Origin: Lachnospiraceae bacterium
GTDB lineage: Bacteria > Bacillota > Clostridia > Lachnospirales > Lachnospiraceae
Assembly: GCA_024688505.1 (NCBI GenBank)
Contig: JAILDZ010000090.1
Location: 1 to 41,889 of the forward strand
Direction: 5' to 3'
DNA: 41,889 nucleotides
Shown here: one piece after another, positions 1 to 9,804 of the stretch
How positions within the stretch are numbered: position 1 is the first letter of the stretch
How the letters are laid out: each line of letters starts with the position of its first letter
Made by a program: the position numbers and the translations under genes
Notes under the pieces: generated by a model
What the model was told of the DNA's origin: nothing
Seen by the model: only the letters and a program-made list of their open reading frames with translations
Database searches by the model: none

Positions 1-267
1 ATTAATCTCCTGAATAAGAAATATGAGAGAGATATGAGTCCCATCGAGGAAGGCTGTGGATGTCCCGCATGCCAAAAATACAGCAGGGCCTATATCAGGC
101 ATCTTTTGAAAGCAAAAGAAATGCTTGGCATGCGCCTTGCGGTCATGCATAATCTGTATTTCTACAATACCATGATGGAAGAGATCAGAGGAGCCATAGA
201 CGAAGGCAGATTCGCTGAGTATAAAAAGGCAAAGCTTTCAGGTATGGCAGAGGCTGAAAAAGAGTAG
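1..267 (+). CDS. tgt: Queuine tRNA-ribosyltransferase, C-terminal part (truncated by window start)
   Basis: Open frame from base 1 (INLLNKKYERDMSPIEEGCGCPACQKYSRAYIRHLLKAKEMLGMRLAVMHNLYFYNTMM) with the Tgt zinc-site C-x-C-x2-C pattern and conserved C-terminus; followed by yajC as is common. Confidence 0.93.
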   Translation: MNLLNKKYERDMSPIEEGCGCPACQKYSRAYIRHLLKAKEMLGMRLAVMHNLYFYNTMMEEIRGAIDEGRFAEYKKAKLSGMAEAEKE

Positions 268-329
268 ACTTTTCGGGCATTTTCATATAAAATAACAGGC
301 AGCGTTTAAGTGTTAGGAGGAAATTAAAA

Positions 330-695
330 ATGTTATTAGCTAGCAGTAGTACAGCAGGCGGATTTGCTGCATCAAACTGGTTCTCGGTTCTTTGGATCGT
401 AGGACTTTTTGCAGTAATGTATTTTCTGATGATCCGTCCCCAGAGACAGGAACAGAAGCAGAAGAGCGCCATGATGTCCACACTTGCCGTAGGAGATACG
501 GTACTCACAAGCAGCGGCTTCTATGGAGTGGTAATAGATATACAGGATGACACAGTGATAGTGGAATTCGGAAGCAATCGTAACTGCCGTATTCCTATGC
601 AAAAAGCTGCGATCGCTCAGATAGAAAAACCCGAAGACGCAGTGAAAGAGCAGGAAAAAGACAAGGATAAGAAGAGCAAAGAAGATAAGAAATGA
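330..695 (+). CDS. yajC: Preprotein translocase subunit YajC
   Basis: Single N-terminal TM followed by YFLMIRPQRQEQKQ, the YajC signature; RBS aggagg upstream. Confidence 0.93.
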   Translation: MLLASSSTAGGFAASNWFSVLWIVGLFAVMYFLMIRPQRQEQKQKSAMMSTLAVGDTVLTSSGFYGVVIDIQDDTVIVEFGSNRNCRIPMQKAAIAQIEKPEDAVKEQEKDKDKKSKEDKK

Positions 696-2464
696 CCATC
701 TTTAATTTCTTAAGCCTCATCGGCGGTATAGCCCTCTTTCTCTATGGCATGAGTGCTATGGGAGACGGGCTTTCGAAAGTAGCCGGCGGGAAAATGGAAT
801 CTATACTCGAACACCTTACCAGCACGCCCTTTAAGGGTGTGCTGCTTGGCGCTGTGGTGACAGCCGTGATACAGTCTTCGGCAGCCACCACAGTCATGGT
901 CATAGGTTTCGTAAACTCCGGTATCATGAAACTGACACAGGGTATCGGGATCATAATGGGTGCCAATATCGGTACCACCATCACAGCATGGATACTGGCT
1001 CTTTCCGGTATCCAGGGAGAAAGCATAATACTTCAGCTCTTAAAGCCATCCTCATTTTCACCGGTGGTGGCTTTCATCGGTATTTTGATGATGATGTTTG
1101 CAAAGAGCGACAGGAAGAAGGATGTAGGGCAGATCCTCTTGGGATTCTCGGTGCTCATGTATGGAATGACCGCCATGAGCGATGCTGCATCACCTCTTTC
1201 AGAAATGCCCGAATTCTCCCAGTTCATTCTGAAACTGAATAACCCCATACTGGGGATCATAATAGGTATAGTGCTCACCGTAGTGGTACAGAGCTCTTCC
1301 GCATCCATCGGTATTCTGGAAGTCCTGGCCATGACAGGTGTCATTAATTACTGGACAGTTATTCCGGTGATCCTGGGGGAGAACATCGGCGGATGTTCCA
1401 CAGCCATGATATCCAGTATCGGAGCCAAGGCCAAGGCCAAGAGAGCGGCCTTCATACATCTGTATTTTAATGTGATAGGAACTGTCATATTTGTGCTCAT
1501 TTTCTATACCATCAATCTGTTCCATCCATTTGCATTTTTAAATACCACGGCTTCCACATGGGGTATAGCCATATTCCATACTTCATTTAATGTGGCCACC
1601 ATGCTGATCCTGCTTCCCGTGAACGGCCTGCTGGAGAAGCTGGCAGAGCTTACCATCAAAGATGATGAGGATGATACGGATAAGGAGATGGAAGGATACA
1701 CGGCAGAGCTTCGTATGCTGGACGAAAGATTCCTGGAGCAGCCTGCTTTCGCTGTGGCACAATGCATCACAGTATCCGACCGTATGGCTGAGCTCACAGA
1801 AAAATGTCTTAAGAATGCACTGGACCTTTTAAATGTATTTGACAAGAAAAAGGCGGCAAAGGTCACCGCACTGGAATCTGCCATAGATACATATGAGGAC
1901 AGACTGGGCACCTATCTTGTGAAACTGGGAGGAAAGAATCTCACTGTTTCAGACAGTGAGAAGGTTACCAGAATCCTTCAGAGCATCACCAATTTTGAGC
2001 GTATAAGTGACCATGCCCTGAACATAGCGGAGATCGCCGTTCAGATGAATAAAAAGGAACTGACCTTCAGCTCCAAGGGCAAGGATGAGCTGGATGTATA
2101 TACGGCGGCAGTCCGTGAAATAGTCTCCACCACAGTGACTGCATACAGAGAGAATGATCTTTCTGCCGCCAAGAAAGTGGAGCCTTTGGAAGAAGTTATA
2201 GACGGTCTTAACGATAAGGCCAGAAAGCGCCATGTGAAGCGCCTCCAAAAAGGAAAATGTACCATTGAACTCGGTGTTTTATTAGAGGATATTCTTATCA
2301 ATCTGGAGAGAGTGTCGGATCATTGTTCCAATGTGGCTGTCACCATGATACAGGTGGATGACGACATGCTGGATGCCCATAGCTACATAGGGAATCTGAG
2401 AGAGGAGAATACACCGGAGTTTGAATCCATGTATAAGATGTACAGTGAAAAATATAACTTCTAA
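692..2464 (+). CDS. Na/Pi cotransporter family protein (NptA/PNaS type) with C-terminal PhoU-like domain
   Basis: Duplicated QSSAATTVMVIGFVNSG / QSSSASIGILEVLAMTG motifs in a multi-TM protein; helical PhoU-like C-terminus; ATGA overlap with yajC. Confidence 0.9.
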   Translation: MTIFNFLSLIGGIALFLYGMSAMGDGLSKVAGGKMESILEHLTSTPFKGVLLGAVVTAVIQSSAATTVMVIGFVNSGIMKLTQGIGIIMGANIGTTITAWILALSGIQGESIILQLLKPSSFSPVVAFIGILMMMFAKSDRKKDVGQILLGFSVLMYGMTAMSDAASPLSEMPEFSQFILKLNNPILGIIIGIVLTVVVQSSSASIGILEVLAMTGVINYWTVIPVILGENIGGCSTAMISSIGAKAKAKRAAFIHLYFNVIGTVIFVLIFYTINLFHPFAFLNTTASTWGIAIFHTSFNVATMLILLPVNGLLEKLAELTIKDDEDDTDKEMEGYTAELRMLDERFLEQPAFAVAQCITVSDRMAELTEKCLKNALDLLNVFDKKKAAKVTALESAIDTYEDRLGTYLVKLGGKNLTVSDSEKVTRILQSITNFERISDHALNIAEIAVQMNKKELTFSSKGKDELDVYTAAVREIVSTTVTAYRENDLSAAKKVEPLEEVIDGLNDKARKRHVKRLQKGKCTIELGVLLEDILINLERVSDHCSNVAVTMIQVDDDMLDAHSYIGNLREENTPEFESMYKMYSEKYNF

Positions 2465-3926
2465 GATTCTTTCAATCATATTATTATCTGTCATATTAGC
2501 CCTGTCCATTTTTCCGGAGAGGGCTTTTGCTGACCCCAGACTTCAGACTACCGGGGATCATGTGGTGATAGTCATAGATCCGGGACATGGGGGCAGTAAC
2601 GAAGGAGCCAATGCCTACGGCCCCATAGAAAAGAACATGACGCTCATCACCGCTCAGGCCATGTATGCGGAACTGTCGAAATACGATAACTGCACGGTAT
2701 ATATGACCAGAAATTCCGATGTGGATATGTCTCTTTCGGACAGAGCGCAGTATGCCCAGAATGTGGGCGCCAGTTTTCTTTTCAGTATCCACTATAATGC
2801 CAGCAACGACCATAAAAAATACGGCTCCGAAGTGCTGATCCAGAAAAGCACTCCATTCAATAATTACGGATATCAGTTTGCACAGCTATTTCTGTCGGCT
2901 ATGGGAGCAAACGGTTCGCTTATCAGAGGGGCAAAGACCAGAAACGGTTCTGACGGAGCAGATTATTACGGTCTGCTTCGGGAGACAGCAAACAGGGCTA
3001 TTCCCGCTGTCATAATAGAACATTGCTATCTGGACTATTCATCGGATTTGGAGAAATGCAATACCATAGAAAAACAACAGGCACTTGGAGTGCTTGATGC
3101 CACCTGTGTGGCTCAGTATTTCGGCCTGTACAGCACATCCACCGGAGTAGATTACAGGGGCTTTGCAGCTACCTCTCTCCAAAGTGTCCCGTTAGGGTCA
3201 TCCGTAGTGGCTACGCTTGATGAACAGACCGCACCCGATGCATGTACCGTGACACAGGTCCATGCAGATAAAGAGACCGGGGAAGTGAAGCTTTCAGTCC
3301 ACGGAGAAGATAAGGACGATGCACTTATATACTATGATTATTCACTGGATAAAGGGCTCACGTATTCCGAATATATTCCCTGGCCGGGAAATAATGCCCT
3401 GTATAATTCCTATGATGAGGACTTTGAATTCACCGTAAAACTGGATCCGAAAAAAGAAACCTATGTGGTGGTGCGCGCGCATAATATGTTTGACGGGGAT
3501 CTGGCCAGCGATCCTCTAAAGATAGACTGGGAAAACGGCGAAGGAAAGCCGGAAGATACGGAAGATGACCGGGACGAGTATGTGGCCACGGAAGAGCCTC
3601 TCGTGCCGGAAACCGGAAGCACTTCAGGATCTACGAGTAATGTATGGGGGAGTTCATATCTGCCCCAGGCATCCACCCAGGATACTCATGAGTACAGCAC
3701 AGAGGAGGCTGTAGCCCCCACAGAGACTGCCACGGATAATACCGTGGGAAACTCTCATAAACTGAAGAAAAAGCAAAAGATGGCATTTTATATAGCTGCA
3801 TTCAGCATATTCACCGGGGCCGTTATTACAGGAGGCCTGATATACATCTTTATGCTCATGGGCAAAAAGAATAACAGAAACAGTAAAACCGGTGCGAAAG
3901 TGAAACATGGCAAAAGAAGATCTTAA
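2445..3926 (+). CDS. N-acetylmuramoyl-L-alanine amidase (Amidase_3) with C-terminal TM anchor
   Basis: VIVIDPGHGGSNEGA, SIHYNAS and IIEHCYLDYSSD motifs of Amidase_3; signal peptide from GTG at 2445 (MKNITSKILSIILLSVILALSIFPERAFA); Thr/Ser/Glu-rich linker, then TM and basic tail. The ORF track start (TTG 2421) is an upstream alternative. Confidence 0.88.
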   Translation: MKNITSKILSIILLSVILALSIFPERAFADPRLQTTGDHVVIVIDPGHGGSNEGANAYGPIEKNMTLITAQAMYAELSKYDNCTVYMTRNSDVDMSLSDRAQYAQNVGASFLFSIHYNASNDHKKYGSEVLIQKSTPFNNYGYQFAQLFLSAMGANGSLIRGAKTRNGSDGADYYGLLRETANRAIPAVIIEHCYLDYSSDLEKCNTIEKQQALGVLDATCVAQYFGLYSTSTGVDYRGFAATSLQSVPLGSSVVATLDEQTAPDACTVTQVHADKETGEVKLSVHGEDKDDALIYYDYSLDKGLTYSEYIPWPGNNALYNSYDEDFEFTVKLDPKKETYVVVRAHNMFDGDLASDPLKIDWENGEGKPEDTEDDRDEYVATEEPLVPETGSTSGSTSNVWGSSYLPQASTQDTHEYSTEEAVAPTETATDNTVGNSHKLKKKQKMAFYIAAFSIFTGAVITGGLIYIFMLMGKKNNRNSKTGAKVKHGKRRS

Positions 3927-5178
3927 ATGGGAACGGCTGGATAACACAGCAAACATCTTTCCTGTCATAGCAGGAGAGGACATGACAAATACATACAGAC
4001 TCAGTGTGATCCTGAAAGAAGAGATAGATCCCGAGATCCTTCAGCAGGCAGTGGACCGTGTGACACCCAAATTCCCGGGCTTTAATCTGCGCCTTCGCAT
4101 AGGCTTTTTCTGGTTCTATTTCGAAGAGAACGGTAAAAAGGCACCCAGAGTGAAGCCGGAGGATACATATCCCTGCAGGCTTATACATGCCACGAAGAAT
4201 AACAGCTATCTTTTCCGTGTCACATATTATAAGACCAGGATCAATGTGGAAGCATTTCATGCTCTGACAGACGGAATGGGAATAATAGGCTTCACGCGGG
4301 AGCTGGCATTCCAGTATCTTCGCCTGTCGCACCCAAAACTGATGGAAAAAATGGGAGACGGACTGTCTGCCGACACTTCACTGGACAGGGAAGACAGCTA
4401 TAAGAGAAATTATAAAAAGGGTAATAAGAGCATATATAAATCCACCAAATCCTTTATGATCCGCGGCGAAAAACTGCCATATGACGGCTTTGGCGTGGTA
4501 CATGGATTTATGCAGGTGGCAGAGCTTAAAAAGGCTGCCAAGGAAAAGTACGGATGCTCCATAAATGAGTATCTGATCGCTGCATATATCTATGCTATCT
4601 ATCAGGAAAACAGAGCCCGTATCACAGTTAAAAAACCTGTGAGGATAGCGGTACCCGTGAACTTGCGTCCCTTCTTTGAATCCAGCACCACGAAGAATTT
4701 CTTTGCCATGGTGAGTGCGGAGTTTAAACCGGAAAAGGATGATTATTCATTTGAGGAAATAACGGCTATCACCAGAGAAAGCCTTCGGTCACAGATCACC
4801 AAGGAAAACCTGGAAGCCATCTTTTCATATAATGTTTCAAACGAGGATCTGTTCATAAGCAGGGCAGTGCCGCTGCCGCTTAAGAATATGGCCATGAAAC
4901 TCATTTATGAAAAGAATGCCACTGCAAATACATCCACGGTGACAAACATAGGAAATATTCAGGTTCCACCTGAATACGAGCCCTATATAGACATGTTCTA
5001 TTCGTTCCTGTCATTCTCTATAGGGCAGAATATAAAGGCTACCATCACATCATATAAGGACACACTGGTATACACATTCACATCTGCATATATGAGCTCT
5101 GCCATTCAGAGAAATGTGTTTCGTCAGATAGCTCGTGACGGAGTGAGTGTGCGGATAGAGACAAACGGGGTATATTAA
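3907..5178 (+). CDS. Condensation-fold / alcohol-acetyltransferase-like acyltransferase
   Basis: HALTDG matches the HxxxDG catalytic motif of the condensation/acyltransferase superfamily; later region (VPVNLRPFFESSTTKNFFAM) matches the family pattern. Confidence 0.65.
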   Translation: MAKEDLKWERLDNTANIFPVIAGEDMTNTYRLSVILKEEIDPEILQQAVDRVTPKFPGFNLRLRIGFFWFYFEENGKKAPRVKPEDTYPCRLIHATKNNSYLFRVTYYKTRINVEAFHALTDGMGIIGFTRELAFQYLRLSHPKLMEKMGDGLSADTSLDREDSYKRNYKKGNKSIYKSTKSFMIRGEKLPYDGFGVVHGFMQVAELKKAAKEKYGCSINEYLIAAYIYAIYQENRARITVKKPVRIAVPVNLRPFFESSTTKNFFAMVSAEFKPEKDDYSFEEITAITRESLRSQITKENLEAIFSYNVSNEDLFISRAVPLPLKNMAMKLIYEKNATANTSTVTNIGNIQVPPEYEPYIDMFYSFLSFSIGQNIKATITSYKDTLVYTFTSAYMSSAIQRNVFRQIARDGVSVRIETNGVY

Positions 5179-5841
5179 ATGAGCAGATGTAATGCATGCA
5201 TGATAGAGGTGTCCGATACATCGGAAAAGTGTCCTCTTTGTCATACAGTCCTGGAAAAAGACGACAAGGTGGAAGACTGGTATCCGGATATCAAGGTAAA
5301 GACGAAAAAGATGAATTATGCCTTCAGGATCATTCTTTTCATCTGGATCATCACAACAGCCATATGTGTTTTTATTAATTATAATGTGCCAACCAAGTAT
5401 ATGTGGAGCATTGCGGTGGCGGCTATCCTTGCCTATCCCATTTTCATCCTGTATGAACTGGCAAGGGATAAAGGATACCTTCACAGGATTTTCTTTATAA
5501 TGATCACGGGAGTGCTTTTGGTGGCGCTGGTGGATTATATCTTCGGAGCCTACGGATGGTCCGTGGATTATATACTGCCGGGAGCTCTGGCCGGAGTGGA
5601 TATTGTTTTTATAATACTAATGTTTACGAACAGGAGAAACTGGCAGACATACATGATGCCTCAGCTTTTTGTGATAGTGCTGGGGGTCGTTACGCTGATA
5701 CTTATAAAGACGGGTGTGGTGAAGCACCCCCTCATGTCAGAAATCGCTTTTTTATCCGCAGTGCTGGTATTCCTCGGCACACTTATCCTGGGGGGCAGGA
5801 CTGCCCGCATGGAGCTTAGAAGGAGGTTTCATATAAACTGA
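5179..5841 (+). CDS. Zinc-ribbon + multi-TM membrane protein (DUF6320-like)
   Basis: N-terminal CNACMIEVSDTSEKCPLCH zinc ribbon followed by several hydrophobic helices; starts directly after the upstream stop. Confidence 0.6.
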   Translation: MSRCNACMIEVSDTSEKCPLCHTVLEKDDKVEDWYPDIKVKTKKMNYAFRIILFIWIITTAICVFINYNVPTKYMWSIAVAAILAYPIFILYELARDKGYLHRIFFIMITGVLLVALVDYIFGAYGWSVDYILPGALAGVDIVFIILMFTNRRNWQTYMMPQLFVIVLGVVTLILIKTGVVKHPLMSEIAFLSAVLVFLGTLILGGRTARMELRRRFHIN

Positions 5842-5843
5842 CT

Positions 5844-6794
5844 ATGGAAGGTATGACTTTTTACTATAACTGGGAAGTGCAGCTTATGGAAGCTATCCAG
5901 AGCATTCTGGGCACCGCCGGAGTGTATATAATGTCTTTCTTTACCACCCTCGGAGAAGAGGCTGTGATGATCGGCGTCATGGCGTTTCTCTATTGGTGCT
6001 ATGACAAGGAGATGGCAAAGTTCATAGGGATAAACATGGTCACGGGCCTGGTCTTGAATCCTATGATAAAAAACGTGTTCCTTAGAAGAAGACCGTATTT
6101 TGACAATCCCGGGATCAAGTGCTTAAAACCTGTGAACAGTAAATATGATATATATGATATAGCCGCCCAGGGTTTTTCATTTCCCAGCGGACATTCCATG
6201 AATTCAGGCATCATGTACGGATCCTTTCCGGCATATAAGGGCAGGGAAGGAAAAAACTTTAAGATCCTGCTTGCTATCGGAATAGGTATTCCCTTTTTAG
6301 TGGGCATTTCCAGATTCAGCCTGGGTGTGCATTATCCCACAGACGTGTTGGTGGGATGGACTGTGGGCTTTGCGGTGATAATGATCATTCCGCGCCTGGA
6401 GAGAGCGTTAAAAAGCCGTTATAAGATGATGTTCATTATCTGGCTCATATCTCTTATCGGCATTTTTTACTGCAGGACAAATGACTATTTTACCGGCCTC
6501 GGTATCATGACAGGACTATTTGCAGCCATATGGTTTGAAGAAAGATATGTGGATTTTAAAAACACAAAGGACCCTGTGAAATGTGCGCTTCGTCTGATCT
6601 TCGGCCTGGCATTTTATTTTGGACTTAACACACTGCTTAAATTACCGTTTTCATCGGATTTTTTAAGTTCGGGAACCATGGCTTCGTTTATGGTCCGCAC
6701 TGTAAGATATACGATAGTGACTTTTGTGATACTGGGAGTATATCCGCTATGCTTTGACAGAATAAAGCTCGGCAGGAAGCCGGGAGAAAAATGA
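5844..6794 (+). CDS. PAP2-family (type 2 phosphatidic acid phosphatase) membrane protein
   Basis: KNVFLRRRPYF ... FSFPSGHSMNSG ... SRFSLGVHYPTDVLVG, the three PAP2 motifs. Confidence 0.9.
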   Translation: MEGMTFYYNWEVQLMEAIQSILGTAGVYIMSFFTTLGEEAVMIGVMAFLYWCYDKEMAKFIGINMVTGLVLNPMIKNVFLRRRPYFDNPGIKCLKPVNSKYDIYDIAAQGFSFPSGHSMNSGIMYGSFPAYKGREGKNFKILLAIGIGIPFLVGISRFSLGVHYPTDVLVGWTVGFAVIMIIPRLERALKSRYKMMFIIWLISLIGIFYCRTNDYFTGLGIMTGLFAAIWFEERYVDFKNTKDPVKCALRLIFGLAFYFGLNTLLKLPFSSDFLSSGTMASFMVRTVRYTIVTFVILGVYPLCFDRIKLGRKPGEK

Positions 6795-6879
6795 TCGTGT
6801 CCATATAATCGGACATTATGTGTTGTAATCTGATCTCAACAAAAATTAAGGAACAGTGATTTTTGAAAGGAGATCGGTT

Positions 6880-7074
6880 ATGAACAAAGAAACTATAATC
6901 ATATGCGGGATAGTGGCTATCATGGAGGCATTCGGAGGAGTGTTTTCTCTTATGCTCCTGATCGGAAGAAATATATATAACACTGACCCGGCCATCATCA
7001 TTTCTGCCATATCTTTATTATCCGGCATCATCTGGTGCTATCTTTTATTATCCGAAGCAGAAAAAAGAAGATAG
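6880..7074 (+). CDS. Small two-TM membrane protein, unknown function
   Basis: ATG at 6880 preceded by gaaaggag; MNKETIIICGIVAIMEAFGGVFSLMLLIGRN... with two hydrophobic segments. Confidence 0.55.
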   Translation: MNKETIIICGIVAIMEAFGGVFSLMLLIGRNIYNTDPAIIISAISLLSGIIWCYLLLSEAEKRR

Positions 7075-7160
7075 ATATTTACACATCGGTATATTATAAT
7101 CAAGTTGTATTATTGTGCTGCAAAGGCAGCGATATCTTTCGATTCTGGAGGAAAACTAAA

Positions 7161-7574
7161 ATGGCAGTGATCGAACAACTAATCAGAAGTGAGTCAGATG
7201 GAAGCATCAGCTTCGGAGATTATACCAGAGCTGACAAATCGAAACTGGACGGCTTTAAGCATGAAGGCGCTACATATAAGGTGAAGACCTTTAAGGAAAT
7301 AACGAAGCTGGAAAAAGACGGTGCATTTGTATACGAATCCGTACCCGGAACAGCGGTAGAAAACCTGAAGTCTTCTGAAAACGAAGTGTCTTTCAAAGTA
7401 TCCGGCCCCGATGATTCACAGATCACACTTGAACTGCTGCCTGAGACTGATTACAACATCAAATTAAACGGCAAGGACGCAGGTCTTATGAAGACAAACC
7501 TGGGCGGAAAGCTTTCATTCGGTGTGGAGCTTGATGAGGGCGGCTCCGTAGATGTGAAGGTAACTAAGGCATAA
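7161..7574 (+). CDS. Conserved protein upstream of radA (often annotated 'endosialidase'-like)
   Basis: ATG at 7161 with ggaggaaaac RBS; MAVIEQLIRSESDGSISFGDYTRADKSKLDGFKHEGATYKVKTFKEITKLEKDGAFVYESVPG. Start chosen over the ORF-track start at 7035. Confidence 0.6.
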   Translation: MAVIEQLIRSESDGSISFGDYTRADKSKLDGFKHEGATYKVKTFKEITKLEKDGAFVYESVPGTAVENLKSSENEVSFKVSGPDDSQITLELLPETDYNIKLNGKDAGLMKTNLGGKLSFGVELDEGGSVDVKVTKA

Positions 7575-7582
7575 GTCATAAA

Positions 7583-8941
7583 ATGGCAAAATCTTTAAAA
7601 AGCGTATTTTTCTGTCAGTCCTGCGGATATGAGGCTTCAAAGTGGATGGGACAGTGCCCCGCCTGCCACGAATGGAACACTTTCGTGGAAGAGGTGGTGG
7701 ACAAGAAAGCCACTAAAACGGAACGGAAAGCAGTATCCCAGGCTACGCCCATGCGGCTTTCAGAGATAGAATCCACATCTGAAGAAAGGACATCCACACA
7801 TATCGGTGAACTCGACAGAGTGCTGGGTGGAGGAGTGGTGAAAGGCTCCATGATACTGGTGGGAGGAGACCCCGGCATCGGGAAATCCACCCTCCTTCTT
7901 CAGGTATGCAGGAATCTTTCGAAGGACGGAAGAAAACTGTTATATGTATCCGGAGAGGAATCTCTCCATCAGATCAAAATGCGGGCAAGCCGAATGGGCG
8001 ATTTTTCGGATAGCCTGACACTTCTTTGCGAGACATCCCTGGAAATAATAAGAGGCGTGATAGAACGGGAGAAGCCTGAGATAGTGGTGATCGATTCTAT
8101 CCAGACTATGTATAATGACGACGTGAGTTCCGCACCGGGATCTGTTTCCCAGGTGAGGGAATCCACAGGAGTTCTGATGCAGATCGCAAAAGGACTTAAC
8201 ATTTCCATATTCATAGTGGGACACGTGACCAAGGAAGGTGTGGTGGCGGGCCCCAGAGTGCTGGAACACATGGTGGATACGGTACTCTATTTCGAAGGAG
8301 ACAGACATGCTTCATACCGCATTCTTCGGGGAGTGAAGAACCGGTTCGGATCCACCGATGAGATAGGCGTGTTTGAAATGCGTTCGGACGGACTGTCCGA
8401 GGTCATGAATCCTTCGGAGTTTATGCTGGAGGGACGCCCAAAGGGGGAGAGCGGCTCCATTGTGGCATGCTCCATAGAAGGCACCAGACCCATTTTGATA
8501 GAGATCCAGGCGCTGGTGAGCAGGAGCGCTTTCGGCATGCCAAGACGTACTGCCGTGGGCACAGATTATAACAGAGTGAACCTGCTTATGGCAGTGCTGG
8601 AGAAGAGAATGAGGATCCCCCTGGGAGACTACGATGCATATGTGAATATAGCAGGTGGGATCAAGATGAATGAGCCGGCGGTAGATCTGGGACTGATGCT
8701 TGCCATATATTCATCCTTTAAAGACAAGGTAATAAGCGAGGATACCATTTGCTTCGGAGAGGTGGGACTCTCCGGCGAAGTGAGATCCGTGAATATGGCC
8801 GAACAGCGGGTGAATGAGGCTTCAAAGCTTGGGTTTAAAAAATGTATACTACCACGCAGTTCCTTAAAGGGCATAAAGAATCCTGAAGGGATAGAACTGA
8901 TCGGAGTGGACAGCATAAGGGATGCAGTGGAACATATCTGA
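7583..8941 (+). CDS. radA: DNA repair protein RadA
   Basis: N-terminal CQSCGYEASKWMGQCPACHEWNT zinc finger, Walker A GGDPGIGKSTLL, RadA motif KNRFG. Confidence 0.97.
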   Translation: MAKSLKSVFFCQSCGYEASKWMGQCPACHEWNTFVEEVVDKKATKTERKAVSQATPMRLSEIESTSEERTSTHIGELDRVLGGGVVKGSMILVGGDPGIGKSTLLLQVCRNLSKDGRKLLYVSGEESLHQIKMRASRMGDFSDSLTLLCETSLEIIRGVIEREKPEIVVIDSIQTMYNDDVSSAPGSVSQVRESTGVLMQIAKGLNISIFIVGHVTKEGVVAGPRVLEHMVDTVLYFEGDRHASYRILRGVKNRFGSTDEIGVFEMRSDGLSEVMNPSEFMLEGRPKGESGSIVACSIEGTRPILIEIQALVSRSAFGMPRRTAVGTDYNRVNLLMAVLEKRMRIPLGDYDAYVNIAGGIKMNEPAVDLGLMLAIYSSFKDKVISEDTICFGEVGLSGEVRSVNMAEQRVNEASKLGFKKCILPRSSLKGIKNPEGIELIGVDSIRDAVEHI

Positions 8942-8963
8942 TCACTTATAACGGAGAATAGTT

Positions 8964-9764
8964 TTGGATAAGATAATACTTTGCAGCAGCACAGCCTATG
9001 CGCTCTCTGATGTGGATGAGATCCTTCGAAACGTAAAAGCATTTGAGCTTATCACGTGTGAAAATGGAATAGAGGCGGGAGTGGCTCTGTACGAAAAAGA
9101 AAAAGCGGATCTTCTGATCGTCAATCTGGAGGATCTTCATGATAATGCAAATGTGGACATTATGAAGCTTCAGACAGAAAAGGGCGGGAAGATACTGGCT
9201 TTCGGAACCACCCTTAAATATACGGAATTTCTGGCCAAATACCTGGGGGACCCCATAGGACAGCTGGAAAAACCGGCAGAAGCCATGGATGTGTTAAAGA
9301 CTGTGACAAGGGCGCTGGATATGGCTCCTGAAGTGCAAAAAGCCATTTTAAACAGCTATTCTTCGGCTTATTATGATAACAGGCCGAAGGTCATGATAGT
9401 GGATGATAATGCGGTATTGCTACGAAGCCTGCGGGCTGTGCTGAAGGAAGAATACAGAGTTTCTGTATCAAGCTCCGGAAAGGCAGCGCTAAAAGCACTG
9501 AAGAAAAATAAGCCGGATCTTATGCTGCTTGATTACGAGATGCCTGAAATGGACGGAAGAGAGGTACTGGAAAACATCCGAAATAATCCGGAGACAAAAG
9601 ACATGAAGGTCCTTTTTCTCACCAGTGTGAATGATAAGGACATGATCAGGGCTGCCATGAAATTAAAACCCGAGGGCTACCTATTAAAGCCCATGGAAAA
9701 CGAGCTTCTCATGAAAGCCATAAATGCAGCATTACAGGATAAATCTGCCAATGCGTTAGTATGA
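8964..9764 (+). CDS. Two-receiver response regulator (pseudo-REC + canonical REC)
   Basis: C-terminal VMIVDDNAVLLRSLR...LMLLDYEMPEMDG...LFLTS...KPM is a canonical REC; the N-terminal half looks REC-like but has LLIVNLEDL where the acceptor Asp would be. TTG start with ggag upstream. Confidence 0.75.
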   Translation: MDKIILCSSTAYALSDVDEILRNVKAFELITCENGIEAGVALYEKEKADLLIVNLEDLHDNANVDIMKLQTEKGGKILAFGTTLKYTEFLAKYLGDPIGQLEKPAEAMDVLKTVTRALDMAPEVQKAILNSYSSAYYDNRPKVMIVDDNAVLLRSLRAVLKEEYRVSVSSSGKAALKALKKNKPDLMLLDYEMPEMDGREVLENIRNNPETKDMKVLFLTSVNDKDMIRAAMKLKPEGYLLKPMENELLMKAINAALQDKSANALV

Positions 9765-9804
9765 TGGCCTGCCGGAAACATATATTTATCAGGAGAGACG
9801 GGGA

